DNA of 64,000 bases from Oceanobacillus chungangensis (GCF_003369565.1 NZ_PIOD01000029.1:19211-83210), one strand, 5' to 3'; shown: positions 34,220 to 43,012, counted from the first letter of the stretch. A program made the numbers and translations. The notes: a model not told the origin generated them from the letters alone.

Positions 34220-35482
34220 ATGACAGCAGAAGTAGTAGTTATGAATAAGCGGGGATTGTCCATGGCTGCTGACAGTGCGATAACAAGTGGCGGTGAGGGT
34301 GTGCAAAAGGTTTATAATACAGCAAACAAATTATTTTCTCTATCGAGTGACCATCCAGTCGGAATCATGGTCTATGGTGCTGCATCCTTTATGGAGGTGC
34401 CCTGGGATGTCATTATTAAATCTTATCGAGATCATTTGGGTAAAAAGAAATTTGCTGATTTAACGGATTATGTTGAGGACCTGTTGAATTTTTTACGGCA
34501 TGATAATCGATTTAAAAATGAGGAAGTGGAAGAAATAATCGTCTACCGCATTTTTTCTGATAAATTAAAGCGTATCGTAAGGGAAGTGGAAGAAACGATA
34601 ACCAATGAAAAAAATACAGGTAGCAATGTTTCTCCAAAAAAAGTGACCGATTGGTTAGTTGATTGTGTGAGTAGAAATATAAAATCATATAAAAATGAGG
34701 AAAAGTCTTTTTTAGAGCTAAACTATCAAGTCTTTAAAGAGAAGTTTGGCACAGTGATAGATGAAGTAAAAGATGAGTTGATTATGTATGAGATTCCTGA
34801 AAATCTGGCAGAAAAATTCTATATGCTTGCCTTTGAAGCAACGAAGAAGGATTACTTCAGCATAGGGAGTACTGGGTTAGTAATTGCTGGGTATGGAGAA
34901 AAGGAGATTTTCCCTCATCTGTTAAATTACAGGCTGGAAGGTTTTGTATGTAATCAATTGAAATATAAAAAGCTAAAAGAAAAGAAAATTAGCTATACCT
35001 CAGATAAAGAAGATGGTACTGCATCTGTCACAGCATTTGCCCAACGGGAAATGGTGGATTCATTTATTAGCGGGATGGAACCAAGTATGGAGGAAGTCAT
35101 TTTCGATATTATTGCTAAAGTATTAAAAGATTATCCGAACCAGATTCAAAAACATTTGTCGATTCAGTTTACAGATGAACAGGTTACTGATCTTGAAAAG
35201 ATGGGTAAAGAAGTATACGAATCTATTGAGGACACATTAAAGGAATACCAGCAAACGAATTATATTGAGCCACTGCTCGGTGTTGTTAGATCATTGCCAA
35301 AAGAGGAGTTAGCAGATATGGCAGAAACGCTGGTAAATCTTACTTCTTTTAAACGTCGTGTCACAAGAGCGACAGAGACTGTTGGCCCACCGATTGATGT
35401 TGCCATTATTACGAAAGGCGATGGTTTCGTGTGGATGAAACGGAAAAACTATATGAATTCTGAAATAAATGCTCGATTATAA
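34220..35482 (+). CDS. Uncharacterised proteasome-like N-terminal-threonine hydrolase candidate
   Basis: 420 residues, no signal peptide. AGGAGGT (34207-34213) favours the ATG at 34220 over the one at 34214; this makes Thr the second residue, exposed once Met is removed. Counting that Thr as 1, the start TAEVVVMNKRGLSMAADSAIT puts Asp at position 17, as in proteasome beta subunits and HslV (T1, D17), followed by KLFSL and PVGIMVYGAASFM, like the K33 and GxxxG regions. A long helical middle (~75-215) and the C-terminal block GPPIDVAIITKGDGFVW make it about twice the size of HslV. Probably a protease or amidohydrolase of the Ntn fold; activity unproven. Monocistronic. Confidence 0.75.
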   Translation: MTAEVVVMNKRGLSMAADSAITSGGEGVQKVYNTANKLFSLSSDHPVGIMVYGAASFMEVPWDVIIKSYRDHLGKKKFADLTDYVEDLLNFLRHDNRFKNEEVEEIIVYRIFSDKLKRIVREVEETITNEKNTGSNVSPKKVTDWLVDCVSRNIKSYKNEEKSFLELNYQVFKEKFGTVIDEVKDELIMYEIPENLAEKFYMLAFEATKKDYFSIGSTGLVIAGYGEKEIFPHLLNYRLEGFVCNQLKYKKLKEKKISYTSDKEDGTASVTAFAQREMVDSFISGMEPSMEEVIFDIIAKVLKDYPNQIQKHLSIQFTDEQVTDLEKMGKEVYESIEDTLKEYQQTNYIEPLLGVVRSLPKEELADMAETLVNLTSFKRRVTRATETVGPPIDVAIITKGDGFVWMKRKNYMNSEINARL

Positions 35483-35528
35483 AAAGAATAAAAGCGTAAA
35501 GCTAGTTTAGCAACGTACGGACTGCGCC

Positions 35529-35637
35529 CCTCAGGAAGAGGGGGGGTTCGACATTGCCACAATGGTTTTCGATGGGGCGAGTACTCGCAGTCCCAGGAAG
35601 TGGTGACCTAAGTCGAACTTCTCCTTGCCCTTTGAGA
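35529..35637. repeat. Structured repeat family II, copy 2
   Basis: Carries GTTCGACATTGCCACAATGG, GGGGCGAGTACTCGCAGTCCC and GTCGAAC, corresponding in order to the copy at 23127, with matching base-paired arms GTTCGAC (35546-35552) and GTCGAAC (35612-35618). Substitutions are partly compensatory (GTTCGG/CCGAAC becomes GTTCGAC/GTCGAAC), which suggests that the fold matters. Confidence 0.65.
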
Positions 35638-35905
35638 TAAAGGAAACATACCCTCTCTCTTTAGGGGTATGCCGACGTTGGCGAAGCCTGTTTTTAGTCG
35701 GTCTTCCTTAACACCAGGAGTCGAAGTTGATTTTCACGACAAAGGGTATAAGTGCGACTAAGCCTCATGTGTAACCAATCGGCAAGTCTTCTTTATCGTA
35801 CGAAGGTAAGGGAAGTCTCGCTAGTCGCTAGAGCTGGACGTGGCCGAACCTGACGTAGGAATTACATGGAGAAATTTATAAACTATGATCGAAAGGGGTG
35901 AGCAT
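35638..35905. other. Non-coding stretch with further hairpins
   Basis: Contains an ATACCC…GGGGTAT hairpin (~35649-35673) and G/C-richer DNA than its surroundings up to about 35860 (CGACTAAGCCTC, GTCGCTAGAGCTGGACGTGG). It looks like a further degenerate repeat attached to family II copy 2. No gene. Confidence 0.4.
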
Positions 35906-36064
35906 ATGGTTTTCAAAGAACAGAAGTCCAAAAAGGATTCGTATTTTAGTTTGCCAACCGAAGATCGCATCAATTTTGCATTGGAAGACAAAGAAAAAGA
36001 AGAAAAAGATACAGCAGCTGAAAAGGTATTAGAGAAATTGAACAAAAGAAATAGTAAGAAATAG
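35906..36064 (+). CDS. Small highly charged protein, 52 aa
   Basis: ATG at 35906 with AAAGGGGTG five bases upstream. The product begins MVFKEQKSKKDSYFSLPTED and ends in alternating K/E (DKEKEEKDTAAEKVLEKLNK…), predicted helical, soluble, lysine- and glutamate-rich. No family recognised. It lies between the repeat and the KGG gene and reads in the same direction. Confidence 0.65.
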   Translation: MVFKEQKSKKDSYFSLPTEDRINFALEDKEKEEKDTAAEKVLEKLNKRNSKK

Positions 36065-36171
36065 TAATTAGAACATTGTGCAGTTGTTCTTGGAGGATAA
36101 TATGCAGTAAACACTTGTTTGAGTAAAAGTATTATACTCTTATTACAATACTATATAAAATGGAATTAAAT

Positions 36172-36196
36172 GTTTAAAGAATTTCAAGCGTGGAAT
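36172..36196 (+). promoter_or_regulatory. Sigma-B-type promoter of the KGG stress gene
   Basis: GTTTAA (36172-36177), 13 bases, TGGAAT (36191-36196), close to the sigma-B consensus GTTTAA-N12-15-GGGWAW and to the promoter of the B. subtilis gsiB gene. The start codon is ~50 bases downstream. Confidence 0.65.
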
Positions 36197-36247
36197 ACAA
36201 CTAATGTACGAGCAAGACTATCAAATATTGAGAGGAGTTATATACAA

Positions 36248-36592
36248 ATGGCTAAGAACAATAATGGTAAGATGTCTCGTGAACAAGCAGGAGAAAAAGG
36301 TGGAAAAGCAACATCAAGAAATCATGACCAAGAATTTTATGAAGAAATCGGTCAAAAAGGTGGAGAAGCAACCGCCAAAAACCACGACCAAGAATTTTAT
36401 GAGGAAATTGGTCAAAAAGGTGGAGAAGCAACCGCAAGAAACCATGACCAGGAATTCTATGAGGAAATCGGTCAAAAGGGTGGAGAAGCGACCGCACGAA
36501 ACCATGACCAAGAGTTTTATGAGGAAAATGGTGAAAAGGGCGGAAAAGCACGATCTCGTCAGCGAGAAAATAACAATAAAAATTCAAAATGA
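36248..36592 (+). CDS. GsiB-like general stress protein with KGG repeats
   Basis: 114 residues, hydrophilic, glycine-, glutamate- and lysine-rich, without Cys. Four tandem 20-residue units (residues 15-94) of the form G(E/Q)KGG(K/E)AT-(S/A)-(R/K)NHDQEFYEE plus a partial fifth, like the desiccation-protectant GsiB and plant group 1 LEA proteins. Start: ATG at 36248 (MAKNNNGKMS), 10 bases after GAGAGGAG; the frame opens at 36170 but that ATG is inside the promoter. Expected to be induced by the sigma-B system encoded at 52-57 kb. Confidence 0.93.
   Translation: MAKNNNGKMSREQAGEKGGKATSRNHDQEFYEEIGQKGGEATAKNHDQEFYEEIGQKGGEATARNHDQEFYEEIGQKGGEATARNHDQEFYEENGEKGGKARSRQRENNNKNSK
36290..36529 (+). 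repeat. Four tandem 60-bp units in the KGG gene
   Basis: Units of exactly 60 bases encoding GQKGGEATARNHDQEFYEEI; the middle copies differ mainly at third codon positions. In frame, so copy number can change without a frameshift. Confidence 0.9.
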
Positions 36593-36616
36593 AGAGATTC
36601 ATTTTGTATGATAAAG

Positions 36617-36647
36617 AGGAAAGGGGAATTAATCCCCCTTTCCTTTT
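36617..36647. terminator. Bidirectional terminator after the KGG gene
   Basis: 10-bp stem (36617-36626 with 36635-36644) followed by TTTT; it also spans the stop codon of the convergent nucleotidase pseudogene. Confidence 0.85.
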
Positions 36648-38225
36648 GGTTTTACAATGAAATTATCTACTACGTGAGCCCGAACCGTTTTATTCTTTTT
36701 GAAATAAGCATGTATTAGTTCTACTGTATCCCTTTTGATTTCCTTCTTTACTGGCTTATTTCTGAACTTCACATAATCTCCACCACCTGATGCCCGGTAA
36801 TTGTTTAAGACGACATTATAAGTGCTATCTGCTTCAAGCCTCTCACCATGGTAAGTAATAGATTCAATTCTTGATCCGATTGGATTCGCTACATTAATCA
36901 CATAATCAATTCCTTCCCACATATCATAGTTATAGTGCTGTGGTTTAGGCTCAAGATACATTTGATTCGCTAATATTTGACCTCGCTCATTTAGCCTAAA
37001 ATAGGTTGCGCTTTTTTCTAATGCAGCTTTAATATCCTTCCCTGTAAGTTCAAGGACAACGAGGGTATTCGGGTACATATAGTTTGCGACGATGTCTCTC
37101 ATCGTAACTGTAGGCCCAAACCCAGTTGATGTATTATTCAGCAAAGCAGTAATCGAGATATCCACTCCACTTACATCGATTTGTACATCTTGAATAAATT
37201 GAACAAAAGCATGCTTGTGAATTCGGGCTTGGAGTGGCTCTGTAATTGTCATGTTTCCTTCAATATATCCCACTGGTTGATCGAGCCACTTTTGCGTAGA
37301 TTCTTCAAGTTCTCGCATATAGCCGATAACCCAAGGGTCAGATTCGATATTTTCCAAAGTATGAAGGCTTCCCTGTTTATCGGTGATTTGCCAATGATTA
37401 TTGTTCTTTACTAGTGTGATGCCAATTTCAGCATATGCTTGTCCATTATTTCCAGGTTGAATGACAAGTGCATCATGAACCTTGCTTATTAGAGTCCGGT
37501 GTTGATGTCCGGTTAATAGGAATTCAATACCATCTATCTGTTCACACATTTGATACCCTTGGTTCTCACCAGTCAATGTCTCCGTAGGTTCTCCATTTTC
37601 TGGATCACGTTCTAGTCCACCATGGTAAGCGGCAATTAGCATATTAGGGTTTTCTGATGCCCGAATGTGGTTAACCCATTTTTGTAATGTGGAAAAAGCA
37701 TCGGCAAATTCAATGCCTTTAATATTACTCGGTGATTCCCAATTCGGAATATAATGAGTCGTGACAGCAACAATTGCTACTCTTATTCCATTTGATAATG
37801 TCTTCATAATATAGGGGGGACCAAATAAAGGTTCACCACTTTCTAAATCCAATGTGTTTGCCGAAATCCAAGGATAATTGGATTGATTAATTGCGTCAGT
37901 TAATATCTCTTTTCCAAAGTTAAATTCATGATTACCGATGACCCCTGCATCAATTTCCAAATGATTTAATATCCCAACCATTGGGTTTTCTCTCTTTGTA
38001 GCATGATTTACGTAATATGTCATTAATGGCGTACCTTGAATTAAATCGTCATTATCAAGAACAATAGTATTCTTTCTTATTCTTCGCTCGGAATTCTTTC
38101 ACAACCGTCGAATATTTTGCTAGTCCAATGACTGCTGGTTCATTTGTTCCATATAAAACTGGCAGTACATGTCCATGAATATCACTCGTATATAGAATAT
38201 TGATTTTTGCAGTTTCGATTGACAT
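36629..38225 (-). pseudogene. 5'-nucleotidase/UDP-sugar hydrolase family gene, broken by a frameshift
   Basis: The first part starts at ATG 38225 (GGAGAGG ten bases upstream) and encodes MSIETAKINILYTSDIHGHV…KEFRAKNKK, then stops at 38055. The rest of the protein is open in another frame from about 38071: NTIVLDNDDLIQGTPLMTYY…GVIGNHEFNFG…AAYHGGLERD…LLTGHQHR…, then a 5'-nucleotidase C-terminal domain. One extra base near 38071-38078 explains it. Joined, it would be ~530 residues, no signal peptide, with metal ligands on both sides of the break. DNDD stands where the family normally has DNGD, a second oddity. Genuine decay and sequencing error cannot be separated here. Confidence 0.85.
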
Positions 38226-38336
38226 GTTAGTAAATCCTCTCCAATATATTCGGATTTCTTCATTATGTATATATCTATTATACAAACTTCATTAAACTCA
38301 TGGGGGAAATTACACTTTTTGAAGGTTTTACCGATA

Positions 38337-38353
38337 ATAAGAATAGGTCTTAT
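38337..38353. promoter_or_regulatory. Inverted repeat upstream of the MarR gene
   Basis: ATAAGA, five bases, TCTTAT, about 27 bases before the MarR start codon; likely an autoregulatory site by position. Confidence 0.4.
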
Positions 38354-38379
38354 CTATCAGTAAAAAAGGAGGATAGACG

Positions 38380-38829
38380 ATGAAGCAGATGGAAGAGAAA
38401 ATGAATGATACATCATTAAAGCTGTTTGTTACCTTGTCTAAAGCATATCAATCTGTGATGGAACGCGCTGAAGCAGATATTAAATCAAAAGGATTAAACT
38501 TTACCGATTTCGCAGTATTGGAGCTTCTGTACCATAAAGGACAGCAGCCATTACAGAAAATAGGTAAGAAGATTCTAATTACGAGTGGCAGTATTACATA
38601 TATCATAAATAAGCTAGAAAAAATAGGGTATATCGAGCGGAAGCCTTGTGAAAGTGATAAAAGGATAACCTATGCCAGCATAAATAAAAAAGGTGAGCAA
38701 TTATTAGATGAGATCTTTCCGAATCACTGGAAGATGATTCGAGATATGATGTCAGGATTGAGTGAAGAGGAAAAAGAGATGGCAACTCATTTATTAAAAA
38801 AATTAGGTACATCAATTCGAAAGATTTAG
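38380..38829 (+). CDS. MarR-family transcriptional regulator (MhqR-like)
   Basis: 149 residues: dimerisation helices at both ends and a winged helix with LNFTDFAVLELLYHKGQQPLQKIGKKILITSGSITYIINKLEKIGYIERKP and wing CESDKRITYASI. The segment TDFAVLELLYHKG is shared with B. subtilis MhqR, which represses quinone-detoxification genes; the only Cys nearby is in KPCESDKR. ATG at 38380 is 7 bases after AGGAGG. Its targets are not evident. Confidence 0.9.
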   Translation: MKQMEEKMNDTSLKLFVTLSKAYQSVMERAEADIKSKGLNFTDFAVLELLYHKGQQPLQKIGKKILITSGSITYIINKLEKIGYIERKPCESDKRITYASINKKGEQLLDEIFPNHWKMIRDMMSGLSEEEKEMATHLLKKLGTSIRKI

Positions 38830-38901
38830 TTTTATCTGACCAGCAAGTGGTGCTAAACAGTACAATAATATCCGACATTTTATAATATAAATATTAAGTA
38901 A

Positions 38902-38940
38902 TTGGTAGTTAAGAAAGAATAAAAAATTTCTTACTACATG
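38902..38940. repeat. Short hairpin repeat (family III), copy 2
   Basis: TTGGTAGTTAAGAAAG, 10 A/T bases, TTTCTTACTACAT. Arms are identical to the copy at 23078, the loop is not. Confidence 0.6.
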
Positions 38941-39084
38941 CGTGCAACTAAGGCAGTCACTAAAAAACTTGTTGACAACCAAGTTTTCTAATAAATAGGT
39001 TGTTTAATAAACGTAAAATCTGGGTATTTATTACCTGTATAGAGAAAAATATCCATCGACTAACAACTAGGAAGAGGGATTCTT

Positions 39085-39345
39085 TTGAGTAACAAAAATG
39101 TGATTATTTATATTAGTGAGGATAATCCGCATTGCAGTCAGGTATTAAAACTTATGGATACATTGGAGGTAAGGTACAAAACAAAAAATGTAACAAAAGA
39201 CGGACAATATTTACAGGAACTGCAAAGCAAAGGAATTTTTGGAACACCTGCAACCTTTATTGAGGATAGAAAGTATCCGATATTAGGATTTCAAAAGGAA
39301 AAACTAATATCAGCACTAAGAAAAAGAAAGTCAAGGTCAAATTAA
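39085..39345 (+). CDS. Glutaredoxin-like protein with single active-site Cys
   Basis: 86 residues of glutaredoxin fold: VIIYISEDNPHCSQVLKLMD (CxxV instead of CxxC, so monothiol), then NVTKDGQYLQELQSKGIFGTPATFIED (cis-Pro loop) and a basic end. Small glutaredoxin-family reductase or NrdH-like protein; partner unknown. TTG start at 39085 preceded by GAAGAGGG. It follows the MarR gene by 255 bases but shares no operon signals. Confidence 0.85.
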   Translation: MSNKNVIIYISEDNPHCSQVLKLMDTLEVRYKTKNVTKDGQYLQELQSKGIFGTPATFIEDRKYPILGFQKEKLISALRKRKSRSN

Positions 39346-39455
39346 CGCGTTCTAAGTATAGAGGATATGGAAAGTAGAGGTACCAACGAATACACCTATT
39401 TAACAATTATTGCATACTTTATTATAGAAACGATTTAATAAAGAGGTGTATATTG

Positions 39456-39833
39456 ATGAATTATTATTCCTCCTATTTTCAAGGCGAACCCATATACCCA
39501 CAAAATAACTTTCACAATAATATATACTCACAACAACCATTCCAGCAAAACTATCCAATAAATAGCCCAATCCAACAACAAACACCTTATGATTATTTTC
39601 AAAAACCACAGCAGCCATTAAACTGGGCGAATCAAGCAGCAACAAACCCTAATTTCATGCAGTCTCCTAATGGAGGACCGACGAGCAATATTAAGTCCTT
39701 TTTTCAAGATGGGAATGGGCAAGTTGATTTCGATAAAATGTTATCAACTGTTGGCCAACTAGCGAGTACCTATCATCAGGTCTCACCAATAATCCAACAA
39801 TTTGGTTCGATTATAAAGAACTTTAGAACGTAA
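39456..39833 (+). CDS. YppG-like protein
   Basis: 125 residues. The first ~75 are rich in Q, N, P and Y without hydrophobic segments; the C-terminus has the YppG-family block SFFQDGNGQVDFDKMLSTVGQLASTYHQVSPIIQQFGS. This is a family of Bacillus spore-former proteins of unknown function. Start: ATG at 39456, seven bases after AAGAGGTG; a TTG three bases earlier is the alternative. Monocistronic with a terminator. Confidence 0.85.
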   Translation: MNYYSSYFQGEPIYPQNNFHNNIYSQQPFQQNYPINSPIQQQTPYDYFQKPQQPLNWANQAATNPNFMQSPNGGPTSNIKSFFQDGNGQVDFDKMLSTVGQLASTYHQVSPIIQQFGSIIKNFRT

Positions 39834-39842
39834 ACATAATAT

Positions 39843-39884
39843 AGCTGATAGTGTTAGCGATAATACATATCAGCTTCTTTTTTC
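39843..39884 (+). terminator. Terminator of the yppG-like gene
   Basis: Stem AGCTGATA/TATCAGCT (39843-39850 with 39868-39875), extended internally, GCGA loop, then a T-rich run. Confidence 0.85.
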
Positions 39885-40101
39885 TTAGGGATATTTTCTC
39901 CATCCTAGTAAGCGAACTATAAGTTGCGTGTCGTGTATTCTTTTTAAGTATTAAGGCTCGCTAGATACTCTAGATAAATGATTGTAAAGGATATGTTAAA
40001 TATAGTGAAGGAGTGAGCAAATTCAGACGAAATGGTAAAAAGTTATAGGATAATAGTAGATAGTTGACACATATTAAATGAGACGAAAGGAGTAATGATT
40101 G

Positions 40102-40800
40102 ATGATTGGATGCTTAGTTATTCATGGATATACTGGTGGACCATATGAAGTGGAGCCATTAGCAAATTATTTGAAGGAAAATACTGACTGGCATATCGAA
40201 GTACCGACATTGCCTGGACATGGGATGGAGCTACATCTCGAAAATGCATCATATAAGGATTGGATTACAGCAGCAGAGAATGCGCTGAAACGATTGAAAC
40301 AAGATTTTGACGAAATATACTTAATTGGCTTTTCCATGGGTGGAATGATTGCGGCTTATTTGGCAGCAAAATATAATATTGATAAGCTTGTATTGTTAGC
40401 TGCTTCTGGTAAATACTTAAACCTTAAACAAATCGCTCTGGATATTGGAGATGTAATTGGAGATGGAATTAGAGGAACACTAGGTGAAAATAAACTTTAT
40501 CTTCATTATAAAAAGAAGCTAAGTGCACGGGCGATTCCAATGCGGGCGAATATTGAATTTATGAGGTTAGTTAAATTTACCCGGCGTTATTTAAAGGAGA
40601 TTAACTCAAAAGTGTTAATAGCCCAGGGCCATTTAGATGGAATGGTACCATATAAAACGGCATATTATTTAGACAAGGAAATTCAATCTGAGAATAAAGA
40701 AGTCGTCTTCTTTGACCAATCTCGACATCTTATTTGTCTAGGGAATGATCGTGATACATTGAATACGATGGTGTATGACTTCTTAAATCGAACAAACTAA
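40102..40800 (+). CDS. Carboxylesterase, alpha/beta hydrolase fold (Est30-like)
   Basis: 232 residues, typical of the small carboxylesterases/monoacylglycerol lipases of Bacillus. VIHGYTGGPYE forms the oxyanion region, GFSMGG carries the nucleophilic Ser (~90), LDGMVP the Asp and SRHLICLG the His. ATG at 40102 is nine bases after AAAGGAG; the TTG at 40099 is the alternative. Cytoplasmic. Natural substrate unknown. Confidence 0.93.
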   Translation: MIGCLVIHGYTGGPYEVEPLANYLKENTDWHIEVPTLPGHGMELHLENASYKDWITAAENALKRLKQDFDEIYLIGFSMGGMIAAYLAAKYNIDKLVLLAASGKYLNLKQIALDIGDVIGDGIRGTLGENKLYLHYKKKLSARAIPMRANIEFMRLVKFTRRYLKEINSKVLIAQGHLDGMVPYKTAYYLDKEIQSENKEVVFFDQSRHLICLGNDRDTLNTMVYDFLNRTN

Positions 40801-40832
40801 AAGCCTGCTCCAAACGGGGAAGCAGACTTTTT
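40800..40832 (+). terminator. Terminator of the esterase gene
   Basis: Stem AAGCCTGCT/AGCAGACTT with one mismatch, then TTTTT. Confidence 0.75.
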
Positions 40833-40964
40833 GCTCTTCTAAGGAACTCCTAGGAAGGAATGCTTAGATCAAATTCGTCACATTACATGACAACCTCGAA
40901 TCACAAACGTTATGGAGCGCAGACCGCCTACGTCATTATTCGGGTTCTTGTACTTTTGCCTCTC

Positions 40965-41822
40965 TTATTTGTCTTTAAAAAAGGCAATAACCAATGCACC
41001 TTCTCCACCATAAGTGGAAATCAATGGTCCTGTTTCGGTTAATAGGGCATCTTTAAATGCATACTTATTTCGAATGTCGTCGAGCACTTTTTTCGCACGG
41101 TGCTCATCATTGCAATGGGTCATTGCGATCACTTTGTCTTCTACATTCTTTGTGTATTCTCCAATTTGATCGATAAACCGTCTAATTGACTTTTTATCCC
41201 CGCGAACCTTTTCTGTAACTTCTATCGTACCCTCATCACTGCCACGCATTAGCAGCTTGATATTAAGGGTTTTGGCAATTTTTCCTTTTACTTTATCTAA
41301 TCTTCCACCAAGTACAAGGTTATCGAGGGTTTTCAAGACGAATAGGGTTGTAATATGCTCGGTACATTCAGTCATATAGCTTGTAAGTTGCTCAAATGTA
41401 AAGCCTTCTTCGATTTTTTCTTTTGCTTCTTGAAGTAATAAAGTGATTCCACTTGATGCTGTCTTAGTGTTGATTACTTCAATTTTACGGTTCGGTTCCT
41501 CTTCAAGTAACATGTTTTTCCCTGCAACTGCATTCTCATACGTGCTACTTAATCCTTTAGAGATGCTTAGCATTAGAATTGGAGTGCTCGGATCAACCTT
41601 CTTATATTCTGCATAGAAATCACTCGGGCTTGGAGCAGCAGAACGAGGTACTTCCTTTAACTCCTTTACTTTTCTATAAAAACCTTCTAAATCTAAAGTG
41701 ACACCGGTTTTATATTCACCATCACTAAAGTTTAAATATAGTGGAATAACTTTTATATCAATCGCATCGCTTAATTTTTTGGGAATATCAGCACCACTGT
41801 CTGTCATTAGTTGAATAGTCAT
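40965..41822 (-). CDS. DegV-family fatty-acid-binding protein (FakB-type)
   Basis: 285 residues. MTDSGADIPKKL at the N-terminus, the ligand-binding loop RSAAPSPSDFYAEYKK, SISKGLSSTYENA and the second domain LDNLVLGGRLDKVKGKIAKTLNIKLLM are DegV/FakB signatures. FakB proteins present fatty acids to the kinase FakA for phosphorylation. ATG at 41822 after TAGGTG. No fakA-like gene in the window. The EamA gene is 108 bases upstream on the same strand. Confidence 0.93.
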   Translation of the reverse strand: MTIQLMTDSGADIPKKLSDAIDIKVIPLYLNFSDGEYKTGVTLDLEGFYRKVKELKEVPRSAAPSPSDFYAEYKKVDPSTPILMLSISKGLSSTYENAVAGKNMLLEEEPNRKIEVINTKTASSGITLLLQEAKEKIEEGFTFEQLTSYMTECTEHITTLFVLKTLDNLVLGGRLDKVKGKIAKTLNIKLLMRGSDEGTIEVTEKVRGDKKSIRRFIDQIGEYTKNVEDKVIAMTHCNDEHRAKKVLDDIRNKYAFKDALLTETGPLISTYGGEGALVIAFFKDK

Positions 41823-41930
41823 AAAAACACCTACTTTATTATTAATGTTAATAGTATATCAGCAAATAGGAAAAAGGTAGTATTTTTTTCTTATCTTCCT
41901 GTGTCAATTGTATGAATCATCAACCTTGCT

Positions 41931-42842
41931 TTATTTATTTTCCTTTTTAGAAATAGTAAATTCCGTCTTCTTTGTTGTGCTTACAATTAACATGATTAAA
42001 CCGAATAAGATAATCGACCCGCCTAAAACCTGGTACCAAGAAACCATTTCATTTAATATGAGCAGTGCTAATATTGTTGCACCAGCAGGTTGAAATGCAG
42101 TGGAGAAGGAAATGGCAGAAGCATTCATCCATTTTGCAGCCCAATTAAACAAGAAGTGACCAAAGAAAGTTGGGATAATTGCTAATGCAATAAATACCCA
42201 CCAATAATTCACTGGATAACTAACGAAAGAATGTTGTTTAACAATATTATAAATAATTAATATCGCAGCACCAATAGAAAATAGGATAAACGTATAGGTG
42301 ATGACGGATACTCGTCTTCTAATCTTTTGCCCAAAAAGCTGCGATATCGAAAGTGCAATTGCTGCAAGGATTGCGAAAACATCTCCGTAAATGATGTCTC
42401 CACCCAACAAGAAATCTCCACGTAGAATGATTGCATTTCCAAATAATATAATAATGGCACTTATAAATGCTCCTGATGATAATCTTTCCTGCCGTAATAT
42501 CGAAGGTAGAAGTAATGTAAAGATGAATTGTAATGTTAGTAATAATGCTGAACTTGAAACAGAAGTTAACTGTAAGGATTCCATTAAAAGAATTAGATGA
42601 ACGGTTAGTATTATTCCTGCACCAATCAAGACAACCCAATTCTTATTCGTAATGGATTGAAATTCGTGTTTATATTTTGTAAAGATAATTGGAGCCATAA
42701 TGAGCAAAGCAATCAGTAGTTGAAAATTTGCAATGATTGAAATAGGGGCTCCACTTACTAACTTAATTAGAATCGCGGTGGTTGAAATTGCAAACACACC
42801 AATAAATACAGCTATATATGGATTAAATGGAGGAATACGCAT
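41931..42842 (-). CDS. EamA-family (DMT) transporter
   Basis: 303 residues with about ten membrane helices forming two EamA repeats; the second repeat begins near GDVFAILAAIALSISQLFGQKIRRR and includes FGHFLFNWAAKWMNASAISFSTAFQPAGATILA. Drug/metabolite exporter superfamily; substrate cannot be predicted. ATG at 42842 follows GGGAAG with ten bases. Confidence 0.92.
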   Translation of the reverse strand: MRIPPFNPYIAVFIGVFAISTTAILIKLVSGAPISIIANFQLLIALLIMAPIIFTKYKHEFQSITNKNWVVLIGAGIILTVHLILLMESLQLTSVSSSALLLTLQFIFTLLLPSILRQERLSSGAFISAIIILFGNAIILRGDFLLGGDIIYGDVFAILAAIALSISQLFGQKIRRRVSVITYTFILFSIGAAILIIYNIVKQHSFVSYPVNYWWVFIALAIIPTFFGHFLFNWAAKWMNASAISFSTAFQPAGATILALLILNEMVSWYQVLGGSIILFGLIMLIVSTTKKTEFTISKKENK

Positions 42843-43012
42843 TGATTATTAACTTCCCTTTCGCATTAGAAGTAATGTCTTATTACTATTGTAGTCTTTC
42901 ACATCTTGAAGAAACTAATAAGATTCTTTCTATCAAGTATGTCTCATTCTAACATGATGCAGAAAAAATTAACATTAATCAGGCAAGTAGTAGCTATCAT
43001 TACTTTAATTAT

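Noticed and set aside
36290..36529. Tandem 60-bp repeats considered as a CRISPR-like array
   Set aside because: Contiguous units without spacers, in frame, coding for KGG motifs.
36204..36611. 135-codon frame overlapping the KGG gene
   Set aside because: Out-of-phase reading of the tandem repeats; K/R/T/M-rich nonsense pattern without ribosome site.
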